DNA from: an uncultured Roseburia sp.
Lineage (GTDB): Bacteria > Bacillota > Clostridia > Lachnospirales > Lachnospiraceae
Length of the DNA stretch: 64,000 bases
Direction: 5' to 3'
NCBI GenBank assembly: GCA_900756925.1
Contig: CAAELX010000038.1
Location: forward strand, 1 to 64,000
The notes under the pieces were generated by a model that had not been told where the DNA came from, searched no databases, and worked only from the letters and a program-made list of their open reading frames with translations. Position 1 is the stretch's first letter; each line of letters begins with the position of its first letter. The position numbers were made by a program, and so were the translations under genes. Shown one piece after another: positions 9,491 to 18,415 of the stretch.

Positions 9491-9970
9491 TTACTCCTGC
9501 TCATCATCCTCATAAGAGACATCATGGAGTCCGCCCTCGACTTTTTCCACATAAAGATGTCCATCCAGATGATCTGTCTCATGGCAGATCGCCCTCGCTA
9601 ACAGCTCGGTTCCCTCAATCTCATATTCTTCCATATTTTCATCATAAGCACGCGCTTTCACATAATTTGGTCTTGTCACCTGTCCGGCTTTGCCCGGAAT
9701 GCTTAAGCATCCCTCGTCTCCGGTCTGCTCGCCGGAAGTCTCTAAAATAACAGGGTTTATCATCACGATCGGACCTTCGCCGACGTCAATGACGACAATT
9801 CTTTTTAAAATGCCGACCTGTGGTGCTGCGAGTCCTACTCCGTTTGCCTCATACATCGTGTCTAACATATCCTCGATCAGCTCCCCAATCTTTGGCGTCA
9901 TCTCCTTCACCGGTTTACATACCTTCTCCAATACAGGGTCTCCCTGTACACGTATTGTCCGTAATGCCAT
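9491..9970 (-). CDS. def: peptide deformylase
   Basis: Removes the N-formyl group from nascent proteins; metal-dependent. 159 residues with the three deformylase motifs: GVGLAAPQ at 44-51, EGCLS at 86-90 (metal Cys88) and HETDH at 130-134 (metal His130/His134, catalytic Glu131). A strong AGGAGG precedes the ATG. It lies between priA (16-base gap) and fmt. Confidence 0.96.
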   Translation of the reverse strand: MALRTIRVQGDPVLEKVCKPVKEMTPKIGELIEDMLDTMYEANGVGLAAPQVGILKRIVVIDVGEGPIVMINPVILETSGEQTGDEGCLSIPGKAGQVTRPNYVKARAYDENMEEYEIEGTELLARAICHETDHLDGHLYVEKVEGGLHDVSYEDDEQE

Positions 9971-9986
9971 TTTTTATCCTCCTTTT

Positions 9987-12221
9987 TTAAAAACCATTCA
10001 CTGGGTTAAAATCAAATTGTACGATCGTATCAGAAAACGCACGGTTGTCCCGCATAAAATGCTCCAGCCGGTTCTTGATCTCCACAAGCTTTTCGTAATC
10101 TTTCGCTTTCAGATACAGCACCTTCTTATAGATATCATTCACCTTCGCAACCGCAGCATCAGCAGGTCCGATCACCTGCACCTGCCGCTCCCCGCCGGTC
10201 TGCTCTGCCAGCTTTGATGCGCAGTCATAGGCGGTCTGCTCCCACTTTGAAGCACATAACACAACAAGCATGTTCCACACCGGCGGATAGAGCATCATCT
10301 CCCGGTATAGGATCTCCTGCTCATAGAAAGCTTCGTAATTCTGCTCCTTCGCTGTCTGAATGCTATAGTGATCCGGCTGGTAAGTCTGGATCACAACCTC
10401 CCCGGGCTCCCTGCCACGTCCTGCTCTTCCCGCTGCCTGTGTGAGCAGCTGGAAGGTGCGCTCTGGCGCATGGTAATCGCTGACCGAAAGGGACAGGTCT
10501 GCGGCAAGGACTCCCACTAACGTCACATTCGGGAAATCATGTCCCTTCACGATCATCTGGGTTCCGATCAGGATATCCGCCTCCTGGTTGGCGAACGCAG
10601 ATAAAATCTGCTCATGCCCTTCCTTGCTCCGCGTCGTGTCCATATCCATGCGAAGCACTCTCGCCTGCGGGAAACGCTGCTTTACGATCATCTCAATCTT
10701 CTGGGTTCCCGCCTTAAAACCGCTGATATACTTCGACCCGCAATGTGGGCACACCTTCGGGGACGGCTCCTCGTATCCGCAGTAATGGCAGACCATCCTG
10801 CCCTCCGGATACCGCCTTGTGATATGCTGGCTTAACGATACATCGCAATGCGGACATTTTATCACATGACCGCAGGCTCTGCAAGAGACAAAGCCCGCAA
10901 CACCCCTTCTGTTAATAAAAAGCATGATCTGCTGATGCTTTTCTAACCGGTCTTCCATCAGCTCCTGAAGCCTGCCGCTTAAGATGGATCGGTTGCCCCT
11001 GCGAAGTTCCTCCCTCAGATCGGTCACTGTCACCTGCGGCAGCGGTTTATCCGCCACACGGTGCCTTAATTCGAGCAGCTCATACTCCCCAGCCTGTGCC
11101 CGGTAGTAGCTCTCCACAGACGGGGTTGCAGAACCTAAGACAACCTGTGCGCCACACATCTTAGCGCGCTCGATTGCAGTCTCCCTCGCATGGTACCGCG
11201 GAACCGTCTCACTCTTATAAGAGCTCTCATGTTCCTCGTCGATAATAATCAGCCCCAGACGTGTAAACGGGGAAAAAAGTGCCGACCGGGGACCGATCAT
11301 AATATCGATGTCCCCTTTCTTTGCCCGCTCAAACTGGTCATACCGTTCTGCCGGGGAGAGTCTGGAATTCATAATGGACACCCGGTCGCCAAACCGGTTG
11401 TAAAACCGCATGACCGTCTGGTACGTCAGCGCAATCTCCGGGATCAGCACGATTGCCTGCTTTCCCTCTGCTAACACATGTGCGATCAGCTCCATGTACA
11501 CCTCGGTCTTGCCGCTCCCCGTCACACCTTTCACAAGGCACGGTCTGTAAATACCGGCATCCATCTGTGCCTCGATCCGGTTCACCACTGCAGACTGCTC
11601 CTCATTTAAAATCAGGTCATACCCCCTGCTCTGCAAATGCGCCACCGGATTGCGGTAATCATGCTCCCGCACGATCTCTACCACGCCCTGCTCCTCCAAC
11701 GCCCGGATCACCGCGCCCGTCACGGCAAGCTTCTGTGTGATCACGGACCATTCCAGCTTGGACTGCTCCATCAGCGCGGCGAGCAGCCTTGCCCTCGCAG
11801 TCGAATGCTTCCTCTCGTATTCCCCGAGCTGGTTCTTTGCCTCCACTGCATTTAGCTTCAGGCGGACGGTTCTCTTCTCCACCGCACGGCTCTTCTGCTT
11901 GACCGGGATCACCGTCTTGAGCGCATGGTTCATCGTCCCGCCGTAATTCTGCTTCATCCACCCCGCAAGGGCGATCAGCTGGCTCTCGATTGGAACACTT
12001 CCCTTCACTGCCCCCACGATGTCCTTCATCCGGCTCTCCTCGATCTCGGCTTCCTCCGTCAGCTCCACTACATAGCCCGTAAGCTTCCGGTTTCCAAACG
12101 GGATATACACCTGCATGCCAGGTCTGATGCTTTCCCGCAGTTCTTCCGGGATTCTGTATTGAAATGTTTTGTCTAATTTCTCATGGGAAATATCAACGAT
12201 GATATTTGCGTATTGTGCCAT
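9987..12221 (-). CDS. priA: primosomal replication restart helicase PriA
   Basis: 3'-to-5' DNA helicase that reloads the replisome at collapsed forks. 744 residues: an N-terminal DNA-binding domain, Walker A GVTGSGKTEVY near 229, a DEEH box (DEEHESSYK), and the eight-cysteine zinc insert (CRACGHVIKCPHC, then CHYCG and CPHCG). Helicase motifs V/VI follow (DYHAPERTFQLLTQAAGRAGR). It heads the priA-def-fmt series. A 20-bp palindrome in its upstream region may regulate the operon. Confidence 0.95.
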   Translation of the reverse strand: MAQYANIIVDISHEKLDKTFQYRIPEELRESIRPGMQVYIPFGNRKLTGYVVELTEEAEIEESRMKDIVGAVKGSVPIESQLIALAGWMKQNYGGTMNHALKTVIPVKQKSRAVEKRTVRLKLNAVEAKNQLGEYERKHSTARARLLAALMEQSKLEWSVITQKLAVTGAVIRALEEQGVVEIVREHDYRNPVAHLQSRGYDLILNEEQSAVVNRIEAQMDAGIYRPCLVKGVTGSGKTEVYMELIAHVLAEGKQAIVLIPEIALTYQTVMRFYNRFGDRVSIMNSRLSPAERYDQFERAKKGDIDIMIGPRSALFSPFTRLGLIIIDEEHESSYKSETVPRYHARETAIERAKMCGAQVVLGSATPSVESYYRAQAGEYELLELRHRVADKPLPQVTVTDLREELRRGNRSILSGRLQELMEDRLEKHQQIMLFINRRGVAGFVSCRACGHVIKCPHCDVSLSQHITRRYPEGRMVCHYCGYEEPSPKVCPHCGSKYISGFKAGTQKIEMIVKQRFPQARVLRMDMDTTRSKEGHEQILSAFANQEADILIGTQMIVKGHDFPNVTLVGVLAADLSLSVSDYHAPERTFQLLTQAAGRAGRGREPGEVVIQTYQPDHYSIQTAKEQNYEAFYEQEILYREMMLYPPVWNMLVVLCASKWEQTAYDCASKLAEQTGGERQVQVIGPADAAVAKVNDIYKKVLYLKAKDYEKLVEIKNRLEHFMRDNRAFSDTIVQFDFNPVNGF

Positions 12222-12252
12222 TCCTTACCTCGTCTGTTTTTCTATGTTTAAT

Positions 12253-12276
12253 ATATCTACAGTTGTAGATATTATA
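12253..12276 (-). promoter_or_regulatory. operator-like palindrome over a putative priA -10
   Basis: A perfect inverted repeat, ATATCTACA-GT-TGTAGATAT, at 12253-12272. It directly abuts and partly overlaps a TATAAT (minus strand, 12271-12276) that could be the -10 of the priA operon; no good -35 is visible. The TACAnnTGTA core resembles operators of the BlaI/CopY winged-helix repressors. There is no U-run, so it is a poor terminator for the Mur ligase gene upstream. Confidence 0.45.
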
Positions 12277-12278
12277 TT

Positions 12279-13826
12279 TCATCTTCGTTCCGACAGTGCC
12301 TCTTCCACAAGCTCCCTGTCATCCATCGGATACCGGACGCCCCGGATCTCCTGTTCTCTCTCGCAGCCTTTTCCGGCAATCACAAGGATATCGCGCTCTT
12401 TTAACATTGCCACAGCATCCCTGATGGCTTCCCTGCGGTCTGGCACTTTCCGGTATGTGCTCCCTTCCTTTGTCCTATCCACGGACCTCACGCCCTCCTC
12501 AATCTGCCCGATAATCATATCCGGATCCTCCCACCTCGGATTATCCGTTGTCAGGATCACATAATCGGCAAGCCTTGCCGCCGTCTCTCCCATCTGAAAC
12601 CGCCGCAGTCCCGAACGGTTCCCGCCACAGCCAAACAATACGAGCAGACGCCCCGGATGACACTGCCGCAGCATAGATAGCAGATTCGAAAGCCCGGCTG
12701 CATTGTGCGCGTAATCGACAAGCACCGCAAACGGCTTCCCCGGCGTCAGATTCTCACATCTTCCCGGCACAGTGGCACGCGCTAAGGCATACTGTATCTG
12801 CCCGGATGACACCTGATAGACTTCGGAAACCGCGATCGCCGCCAGGGCATTCGAGACATTGAACGCACCCGGAAGCTGCATCTGTACGGCAAATGTCTCA
12901 TCTTTTCTTTTTACTGTAAAGCGTTCGGACAGCCTTCCCTGCTCCATCCGGCAGCTCTCCCCATATGCCATCCGCTCTGTCGGGATATTTCTGGAAAAAA
13001 AGTGCACCTCACACGTATGCCCGGACAAAATCTGGAACACATGGGCATCATCCCGGTTCACAATCCCGATCCGGCACTGCCGCATCAGTCTTCCTTTGCA
13101 ATAGAGATATTCTGCAAAATTTGCGTGCTCCCCTTTCCCGATATGGTCTGGCTCGATATTTAAGAAGACGCCGATGTCAAAAAACAGGGATGCCACACGC
13201 TCCTGCGCAATTCCCTGCGAGGACACCTCCATCACGCAGCAGTCGCAGTGATGTTCTGCCATCTGCGCTAACAGCCTGTGGATCTCGCACGCGGGCGGTG
13301 TCGTGTTCTCCGTCTCCCCTGCATGTTCCCCGTCCTCATAATGCCCGGTTCCGATCATGCCGACCTTATGTCCCGCCTCCCGCAGAATTGCCGCTGTTAA
13401 AAACATCGTTGTCGTCTTGCCGCCTGTCCCGGTAATCCCGATCACAGACAGCTTCCTCGCCGGGAAGTCGTAAAAGGCTGCCGATATTTCCGAGAGAAAC
13501 TTTCTCGTATCGTCTGCCGTCACCACGCAGACCCCTTTGTCCCTCACAAGCTCTGAGAGATTCACTTTTCTTCTCTCCGTGAGGATGAGCGCTCCCTGCC
13601 TGCTCCATGTCACATACCCGTGCTCTGCCACGATCACGCAGGCGCCACGCTCCACTGCCTCCAAAATATAGTCATGTCCATCCGAGCGGCTTCCACGGAT
13701 ACAGACAAACACCGCATGTGCGCCCACCTTTCCCGAGTGGCAGGCAACCCCGCCCACTTTCTCTGACGTATCTCCGCTTACACTTCGGTAAGTGACATAT
13801 GGTAACAGTTCCCCAAGCTTACGCAT
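12279..13826 (-). CDS. Mur ligase, MurE-like (UDP-MurNAc-tripeptide synthetase family)
   Basis: Family role: ATP-dependent addition of the third amino acid to UDP-MurNAc-L-Ala-D-Glu. Domains: N-terminal uridine-binding (about 20-115), central ATPase with GITGTGGKTTT at 130-140 and NTTPP at 174-178, the carbamylated-lysine region YCKGRL (Lys244), and a C-terminal ligase domain with DNPR at 428-431, the meso-diaminopimelate signature. 515 residues, full length. The P-loop has GTGGKT where GTNGKT is usual. Its own promoter is at 13859-13887. It could be the main MurE or a second paralogue; the window cannot decide. Confidence 0.85.
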   Translation of the reverse strand: MRKLGELLPYVTYRSVSGDTSEKVGGVACHSGKVGAHAVFVCIRGSRSDGHDYILEAVERGACVIVAEHGYVTWSRQGALILTERRKVNLSELVRDKGVCVVTADDTRKFLSEISAAFYDFPARKLSVIGITGTGGKTTTMFLTAAILREAGHKVGMIGTGHYEDGEHAGETENTTPPACEIHRLLAQMAEHHCDCCVMEVSSQGIAQERVASLFFDIGVFLNIEPDHIGKGEHANFAEYLYCKGRLMRQCRIGIVNRDDAHVFQILSGHTCEVHFFSRNIPTERMAYGESCRMEQGRLSERFTVKRKDETFAVQMQLPGAFNVSNALAAIAVSEVYQVSSGQIQYALARATVPGRCENLTPGKPFAVLVDYAHNAAGLSNLLSMLRQCHPGRLLVLFGCGGNRSGLRRFQMGETAARLADYVILTTDNPRWEDPDMIIGQIEEGVRSVDRTKEGSTYRKVPDRREAIRDAVAMLKERDILVIAGKGCEREQEIRGVRYPMDDRELVEEALSERR

Positions 13827-13858
13827 CCGGTTTCCCCGCGGAAGAATATACTTTTTTT

Positions 13859-13887
13859 ATTATATGCCAGCAGAGAACGATTTACAA
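13859..13887 (-). promoter_or_regulatory. sigma-A promoter of the Mur ligase gene
   Basis: Minus strand: -35 TTGTAA (13882-13887), 17-base spacer, perfect -10 TATAAT (13859-13864), 33 bases ahead of the start codon. Confidence 0.75.
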
Positions 13888-13976
13888 GTTGTCCGGGGGA
13901 TATTATGTATAATTCCACGCTTTCCGATAAGACTATCTTTGGATGGCACTACATTGTCTGGAAAGGGATAAGACGG

Positions 13977-14390
13977 ATGAAAAAAGATTTTCTGATATGC
14001 GGACTCACGGGATGGTGCTTAGAAATCCTGTTTACGTCCTTCGGGGCGCTTTGCCGGAGGGACTTTAGGATGATTGGGCAGACTTCCCTGTGGATGTTTC
14101 CCATTTACGGGATGGCTGCCCTTATACGCCCGGTCTACCGGATTCTTCGGAACCATTCGGCATTTTTCCGCGGCATGTTCTACTCAGCCGGCATTTTCTG
14201 CTGCGAATACTTAAGCGGTTCCTTCTTAAAAAAACACCATCTATGCCCGTGGGATTACAGCAGTTCCCCCTTCAACATAAATGGTGTGATACGGCTTGAC
14301 TATGCACCGCTCTGGATGGCAGCAGGGCTTATTTTCGAGCGGATTCTCGCCGGAAACTCCGGCAAAAATGCGCAGGCGGCAAAACCTTAA
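13977..14390 (+). CDS. membrane protein, putative ABC-transporter permease family (CmpB-like)
   Basis: 137 residues from the ATG at 13977, starting MKKDFLICGLTGW. The reading frame is open back to an ATG at 13905, but the hydrophobic N terminus typical of the family begins at MKKDF. Four hydrophobic segments are visible, and the pattern W-CLEI then YGMAALI resembles the small PF06541 proteins annotated as putative ABC-transporter permeases. No ATPase partner is nearby, so a transport role is unproven. It converges on, and overlaps by 4 bases, the PH-domain gene. Confidence 0.6.
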   Translation: MKKDFLICGLTGWCLEILFTSFGALCRRDFRMIGQTSLWMFPIYGMAALIRPVYRILRNHSAFFRGMFYSAGIFCCEYLSGSFLKKHHLCPWDYSSSPFNINGVIRLDYAPLWMAAGLIFERILAGNSGKNAQAAKP

Positions 14391-14803
14391 TCATCCAGAT
14401 CAGGCAGATCCACAGATGCACCGATATCTAGCGTATTTAACGTGCGGCGCTTCATTCTCGCTGCCTCGGATGCCTTTAACAGATACCCCTTGATCTCCTT
14501 TGCGTGCTTAATATGTACCAGACGAAACTCCGGATCTGTCACATCCCCGGTGTAGCAGATAACCGTCCCAAGACCGAAGATCCGCTCCATCAGTGTCGCT
14601 GTCAGCTTCACATCCTGGATCTTGTACATGTAACAGTCATTCTCTTCGATTTTCAAAAATCCCTGATCGATCGTCAGCATGCTCGGTGTAATGGTATATT
14701 TGGTAAATGTCCATGGAAGTCCGAAAAACAGGACGCGTTTCCGTTCACAGTATCTCACTTCATCTTCGTTCTCTTCCATCTGGTTCATTCTCTCTTCCTG
14801 CAT
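14387..14803 (-). CDS. bacterial PH-domain protein
   Basis: 138 residues. The central part (RVLFFGLPWTFTKYTITPSM and on through TGDVTDPEFRLVHIKHAKEI) reads as a bacterial PH fold of the YdbS/YdbT kind, but without the flanking membrane helices usual for those families. The tail is acidic (DLPDLDD). AAGGAG lies 9 bases before the ATG. A second in-frame ATG 15 bases downstream also has a weak site. Function unknown. Confidence 0.6.
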   Translation of the reverse strand: MQEERMNQMEENEDEVRYCERKRVLFFGLPWTFTKYTITPSMLTIDQGFLKIEENDCYMYKIQDVKLTATLMERIFGLGTVICYTGDVTDPEFRLVHIKHAKEIKGYLLKASEAARMKRRTLNTLDIGASVDLPDLDD

Positions 14804-14992
14804 GGTTCTTTTCTCCTTTTCTTCCCATTTATCCGTCCTCCGGATGTCGGGTCTGCCTTTCCCACATTATAAGTCAACTGCTTTCCATCTGTCTATAAGA
14901 AAATCCTGTTTCCACTCTTTTTTCATATTTCCATGTCAGATTTCTGAAAATTCCATCTTTTTCTGTCAATATAACGTAAATATTTTCCCCTC

Positions 14993-15021
14993 TTGCATTT
15001 GAGAAATGATTATTATATGAT
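14993..15021 (+). promoter_or_regulatory. sigma-A promoter of pyrBI
   Basis: -35 TTGCAT (14993-14998), 17-base spacer, -10 TATGAT (15016-15021). Predicted transcription would begin near 15028, just before the leader hairpin. Confidence 0.7.
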
Positions 15022-15030
15022 AAAAAAAAT

Positions 15031-15070
15031 GCCTGAGGAAAACATCCGTTTTCTTATAAAACAGGCTTTA
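15031..15070 (+). promoter_or_regulatory. leader hairpin before pyrB, possible attenuator
   Basis: GCCTG (15031-15035) pairs with CAGGC (15062-15066), and an inner 8-bp stem pairs 15036-15043 with 15048-15055 around a four-base loop. A T-rich stretch follows, then the ribosome site AAGGAGG at 15076-15082. The hairpin sits at the very 5' end of the predicted transcript. I see no PyrR-type binding loop. Confidence 0.5.
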
Positions 15071-15087
15071 TTTATAAGGAGGATTAT

Positions 15088-16008
15088 ATGCGTCATTTAA
15101 TGAGTCCACTAGACTTCTCCGTAGAAGAAATCGACAAGCTCTTAGACCTTGCCAATGACATTGAGAAGTTCCCCGGCAAATATGCCCATGCATGTGAAGG
15201 TAAGAAGCTTGCCACATGTTTCTATGAACCAAGTACAAGAACAAGACTTAGTTTTGAAGCTGCCATGTTGAATCTTGGTGGTTCTGTTTTAGGTTTTTCC
15301 GATGCCGGATCCAGTTCCGCTTCCAAAGGTGAAAGTGTTTCCGACACGATCCGTATTATTTCCTGCTACGCAGATATCTGTGCTATGCGTCATCCGAAGG
15401 AAGGTGCTCCTCTTGTTGCCTCCCAGAAATCCCGAATTCCAGTCATCAATGCCGGCGACGGCGGTCATCAGCATCCTACCCAGACCCTAACCGACCTTCT
15501 GACCATCCGTTCTCTAAAGGGACGTCTCTCTGATATGACGATTGGTCTCTGCGGCGATTTAAAATTCGGACGTACCGTTCATTCCTTAATCAATGCCTTA
15601 ATCCGTTACCCAGGCGTCAAATTCGTACTCATCTCCCCGGAAGAATTGAAGATTCCAAGCTATATCCGTGAGGATGTACTTCGCGCAAACAACATTCCGT
15701 TCGTGGAAGTGGAGCGCTTAGAGGATGCCCTGCCGGAACTTGACATCTTATACATGACCCGTGTGCAGAAGGAGCGTTTCTTCAACGAGGAAGACTATGT
15801 ACGTCTGAAGAACTTCTATATTCTGACCAAAGAAAAGATGGCACTTGCTCCAAAGGATATGTATGTCCTCCATCCGCTTCCTCGTGTCAATGAGATCTCC
15901 GTCGAAGTGGACGATGATCCGAGAGCTGTATACTTCCAGCAGGCGCAGTACGGTGTCTATGTCCGCATGGCGCTGATCCTGACGCTGCTTGGGATTACAG
16001 TAGAGTAG
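15088..16008 (+). CDS. pyrB: aspartate carbamoyltransferase, catalytic subunit
   Basis: Joins carbamoyl phosphate and aspartate, the committed step of pyrimidine synthesis. 306 residues with the carbamoyl-phosphate loop STRTR at 49-53, [15 protein letters not shown] and the C-terminal [10 protein letters not shown] strong AAGGAGG precedes the ATG. It is followed 30 bases later by pyrI, so the enzyme is the allosteric catalytic/regulatory type rather than the lone PyrB trimer of Bacillus. Confidence 0.97.
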   Translation: MRHLMSPLDFSVEEIDKLLDLANDIEKFPGKYAHACEGKKLATCFYEPSTRTRLSFEAAMLNLGGSVLGFSDAGSSSASKGESVSDTIRIISCYADICAMRHPKEGAPLVASQKSRIPVINAGDGGHQHPTQTLTDLLTIRSLKGRLSDMTIGLCGDLKFGRTVHSLINALIRYPGVKFVLISPEELKIPSYIREDVLRANNIPFVEVERLEDALPELDILYMTRVQKERFFNEEDYVRLKNFYILTKEKMALAPKDMYVLHPLPRVNEISVEVDDDPRAVYFQQAQYGVYVRMALILTLLGITVE

Positions 16009-16038
16009 TCATTTTCATCATCCAGAAAGGAGTTATAC

Positions 16039-16476
16039 ATGTTAAATATCAGTGGTATCCAGGAAGGCTTCGTTCTCGACCATATTCAGGCAGGAATGAG
16101 CTTAAAGATTTATCATGACTTAAAATTAGACCAGTTAGACTGCTCTGTTGCCATCATCAAGAATGCAAAGAGCAATAAAATGGGCAAAAAAGATATCTTA
16201 AAGGTAGAATGCCCGATTGAAGCGCTTGACCTTGACATCTTAGGTTTCATCGACCACAACATCACCGTCAACGTCATCAAGGATTCCAAAATTGTGGAGA
16301 AAAAAGAGCTGCATCTTCCGGCTCAGGTAAAAAATGTCATCTCCTGCAAGAATCCACGCTGTATCACTTCCATTGAGCAGGAATTAGACCAGATTTTTAT
16401 TCTGACTGACAAGGAAAATGAAGTGTATCGCTGTAAATATTGTGAAGAGAAGTTTATTAATCCGAATAAACGCTAA
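16039..16476 (+). CDS. pyrI: aspartate carbamoyltransferase, regulatory subunit
   Basis: Binds nucleotide effectors and holds the PyrB trimers together. 145 residues: an N-terminal nucleotide-binding domain (HDLKLDQLDCSVAIIKNAKS), then a zinc domain with Cys103, Cys108, Cys132 and Cys135 (CX4C...CX2C). It starts 30 bases after pyrB and ends just before a strong terminator. Confidence 0.97.
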   Translation: MLNISGIQEGFVLDHIQAGMSLKIYHDLKLDQLDCSVAIIKNAKSNKMGKKDILKVECPIEALDLDILGFIDHNITVNVIKDSKIVEKKELHLPAQVKNVISCKNPRCITSIEQELDQIFILTDKENEVYRCKYCEEKFINPNKR

Positions 16477-16496
16477 CTTCTCAAGACATACGGCTT

Positions 16497-16556
16497 AGAA
16501 AAAGCCACTGACTCCCGGATTTTCTTCCACATGAGAGTCAGTGGCTTTCTTTTTCT
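16497..16556. terminator. bidirectional terminator after pyrBI
   Basis: A-rich tract plus GCCACTGACTC at 16497-16514 is the inverted copy of GAGTCAGTGGC plus T-rich tract at 16535-16556. It serves pyrBI on plus and the convergent membrane-protein gene on minus. Confidence 0.88.
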
Positions 16557-16580
16557 CAATATTTGTTTTTCATCCTGTTA

Positions 16581-17078
16581 TCAGCACGATTGTCTCCCCT
16601 GTAAAATACGGTCAAACAAAACTGCCTCCATCACCCAGATGGCCGTAACAATATTCTCCCGGTACTGATACAGTTCATAAAAGAACATATAAAGCTTATT
16701 ATCCGGGAAAAGCCAGTAGACACCAAGGATCATATACAATCCAAACCCTCCAATGACCACCGCAGCAATCACAAAAATAATCGTCCAGACCTTCCACGCT
16801 TTCTCCGAAAGCGGCTCTGCTTTCGGCAGCAGTGACAGAAAAAACAGCACGATGGAAAAAATCAGCAGATTCTGCACCGTCCATTGCTGAAAATATTGAA
16901 GACAGAGAAAATCGCCGAAATCCAGTTTGCTGAAGACTCCAAACCAATTCTCCGGAAAGATTGGCTGAACACCGTTTAAAAAGTCCATTGTCTTCTTCGG
17001 CAGGATCAGATTCAAGGTAAAAGCCATCATGAAGAAGTAAAATCTTTTGCTGCTCCAACGGAGGTTCTTCTGTTCCAT
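16581..17078 (-). CDS. hypothetical integral membrane protein
   Basis: 165 residues with about four hydrophobic segments (about 15-30, 65-85, 95-120 and 145-160). AAAGGAG precedes the ATG with good spacing. It has no motif I recognise. It lies in the accessory stretch between pyrBI and the lipoprotein gene. Confidence 0.6.
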   Translation of the reverse strand: MEQKNLRWSSKRFYFFMMAFTLNLILPKKTMDFLNGVQPIFPENWFGVFSKLDFGDFLCLQYFQQWTVQNLLIFSIVLFFLSLLPKAEPLSEKAWKVWTIIFVIAAVVIGGFGLYMILGVYWLFPDNKLYMFFYELYQYRENIVTAIWVMEAVLFDRILQGRQSC

Positions 17079-17142
17079 AGGCGTGCTCCTTTCTATGGCG
17101 CTTCCTGCATTCTATTGTCATGACTAAAATCCCTGTTAAATT

Positions 17143-17826
17143 TTATTCTGGTATCTCGATATCCACACTGCCGTAGGTGATCTCGACGGTATCTGTATAG
17201 ATGTCGTCATCATTCCAGTCAAGAGATTTCCTTACTTCCTCTTCTGTCTTGCCGCTTGTATTCATAGTGCCGGCGATCGTAGCTGCCTTCGTAAGATCCG
17301 AAGTATCGGTTACGATCCGGACGATATTGCCGGTATCCTTATCCAGATAATACTCCTGATTAACGGTATAGCTGATCTTGTCAGCAGAACCTAATCCTGC
17401 TTTAACTGACGATGTATATTGTGTCTCATACTTGGTATACTTTTTATCCTCCGTCTCACCGCTTGAGAGAATCGTCAGGTCCTCGCCATATCCATAGAAA
17501 CGCGGTCGCTCCATTGGCTGCGTCACCCATTTTCCCTTTTTGTCACTGATCTTTGCTGTTATCATCTTCCCACTTCCGGAATAATAGATATCATTCATGA
17601 CCTGTGATGCCTCAGACATATCCCGATGCTCCAGATATGGGGAAGCCTGCATTTCACCGGTCCACTGCGACTCGCTCTCGCCATACTTCTGTGTCTCCAC
17701 ATAAGAAAAATCCTGCTCGTACAACGCCTTCAAGGCATCCTGCACTTCATTTGAATTCGTTCCGCATGCTGTTATGCTCATTGCTGTTAGTATCCCCAAT
17801 ACCATTGCACATAGTTTTCTCTTCAT
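17143..17826 (-). CDS. putative lipoprotein
   Basis: 227 residues from the ATG at 17826 (GGGG 7 bases upstream). The N terminus MKRKLCAMVLGILTAMSITAC is a lipoprotein signal with lipobox SITAC and lipidated Cys21. An in-frame ATG at 17889 would put 21 polar residues before the signal and is rejected. The mature part is hydrophilic with alternating beta-like segments (YYLDKDTGNIVRIVTDTSDL), as in LolA/LppX-type or DUF-class lipoproteins. Function unknown. Confidence 0.7.
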   Translation of the reverse strand: MKRKLCAMVLGILTAMSITACGTNSNEVQDALKALYEQDFSYVETQKYGESESQWTGEMQASPYLEHRDMSEASQVMNDIYYSGSGKMITAKISDKKGKWVTQPMERPRFYGYGEDLTILSSGETEDKKYTKYETQYTSSVKAGLGSADKISYTVNQEYYLDKDTGNIVRIVTDTSDLTKAATIAGTMNTSGKTEEEVRKSLDWNDDDIYTDTVEITYGSVDIEIPE

Positions 17827-18116
17827 ACTGTTTCCCCTTTCTCCCTGTACCCCTTTTGTATTTGCTCTTTGTTTTCCTCTTTTCATCATTTATTATTTTT
17901 ATAATTGTCTTATTATTCTTATACTACCATATATTAAATCTGAACAAAAGAAGTTTTTTCATATTTTTCAAGTCTTTTTGTATCAAAGCATTTAAAAAGT
18001 TATAAATGTTTCCTCTATTCTTTGAACAGATATTCTAACACTTTTTCTTCATGCTTTTTCCCCTCTCACTGTAAACCTTCGATTCTAGAACATTTTTCTT
18101 CGATTCAATTACAGGA
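17827..18116. other. AT-rich spacer, no gene seen
   Basis: About 290 bases upstream of the lipoprotein gene and downstream of the small minus-strand genes. It is very AT-rich, with no ribosome site plus ORF that I would call. It marks the start of the low-GC patch that runs to about 19740. Confidence 0.5.
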
Positions 18117-18157
18117 AAAAGAATGTAATGCCCTAAACTTTACATTCTCTTTCATTG
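18117..18157 (-). terminator. terminator of the two small minus-strand genes
   Basis: Minus strand: AGAATGTAA pairs with TTACATTCT (9 bp), followed by TTTTT. It lies just downstream of the 79-residue membrane-protein gene. Confidence 0.65.
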
Positions 18158-18166
18158 TAACATCTA

Positions 18167-18406
18167 CTATTTCTTTATCATATTTCTTACTATCAAAACT
18201 ACATTGTAAATCAATGTGATTACCAAGGCTATGATGAGAATAATCATTCCAATAAATGATATCCAATACAAAATCTTATACCAAGTCAGATAGCTCGGCA
18301 ATAATGCATTTGACCCCATCAGGCTTACATTACTCGAAAAAAAGTTCTGCATACTTGCCAGTAAAAAGCTGCATAATATCACTATTAAAAGTTTCTTATT
18401 CTCCAT
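18167..18406 (-). CDS. small two-helix membrane protein
   Basis: 79 residues. An N-terminal hydrophobic stretch (about 5-20) and a long second one (about 47-72), with a basic C terminus ending NMIKK. AGGAGGGG precedes the ATG with ideal spacing. Ten bases separate it from the upstream small gene, so they form a pair. Size and topology recall bacteriocin immunity proteins, but I recognise no homologue; that reading is a guess. Confidence 0.55.
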   Translation of the reverse strand: MENKKLLIVILCSFLLASMQNFFSSNVSLMGSNALLPSYLTWYKILYWISFIGMIILIIALVITLIYNVVLIVRNMIKK

Positions 18407-18415
18407 ATTCCCCTC

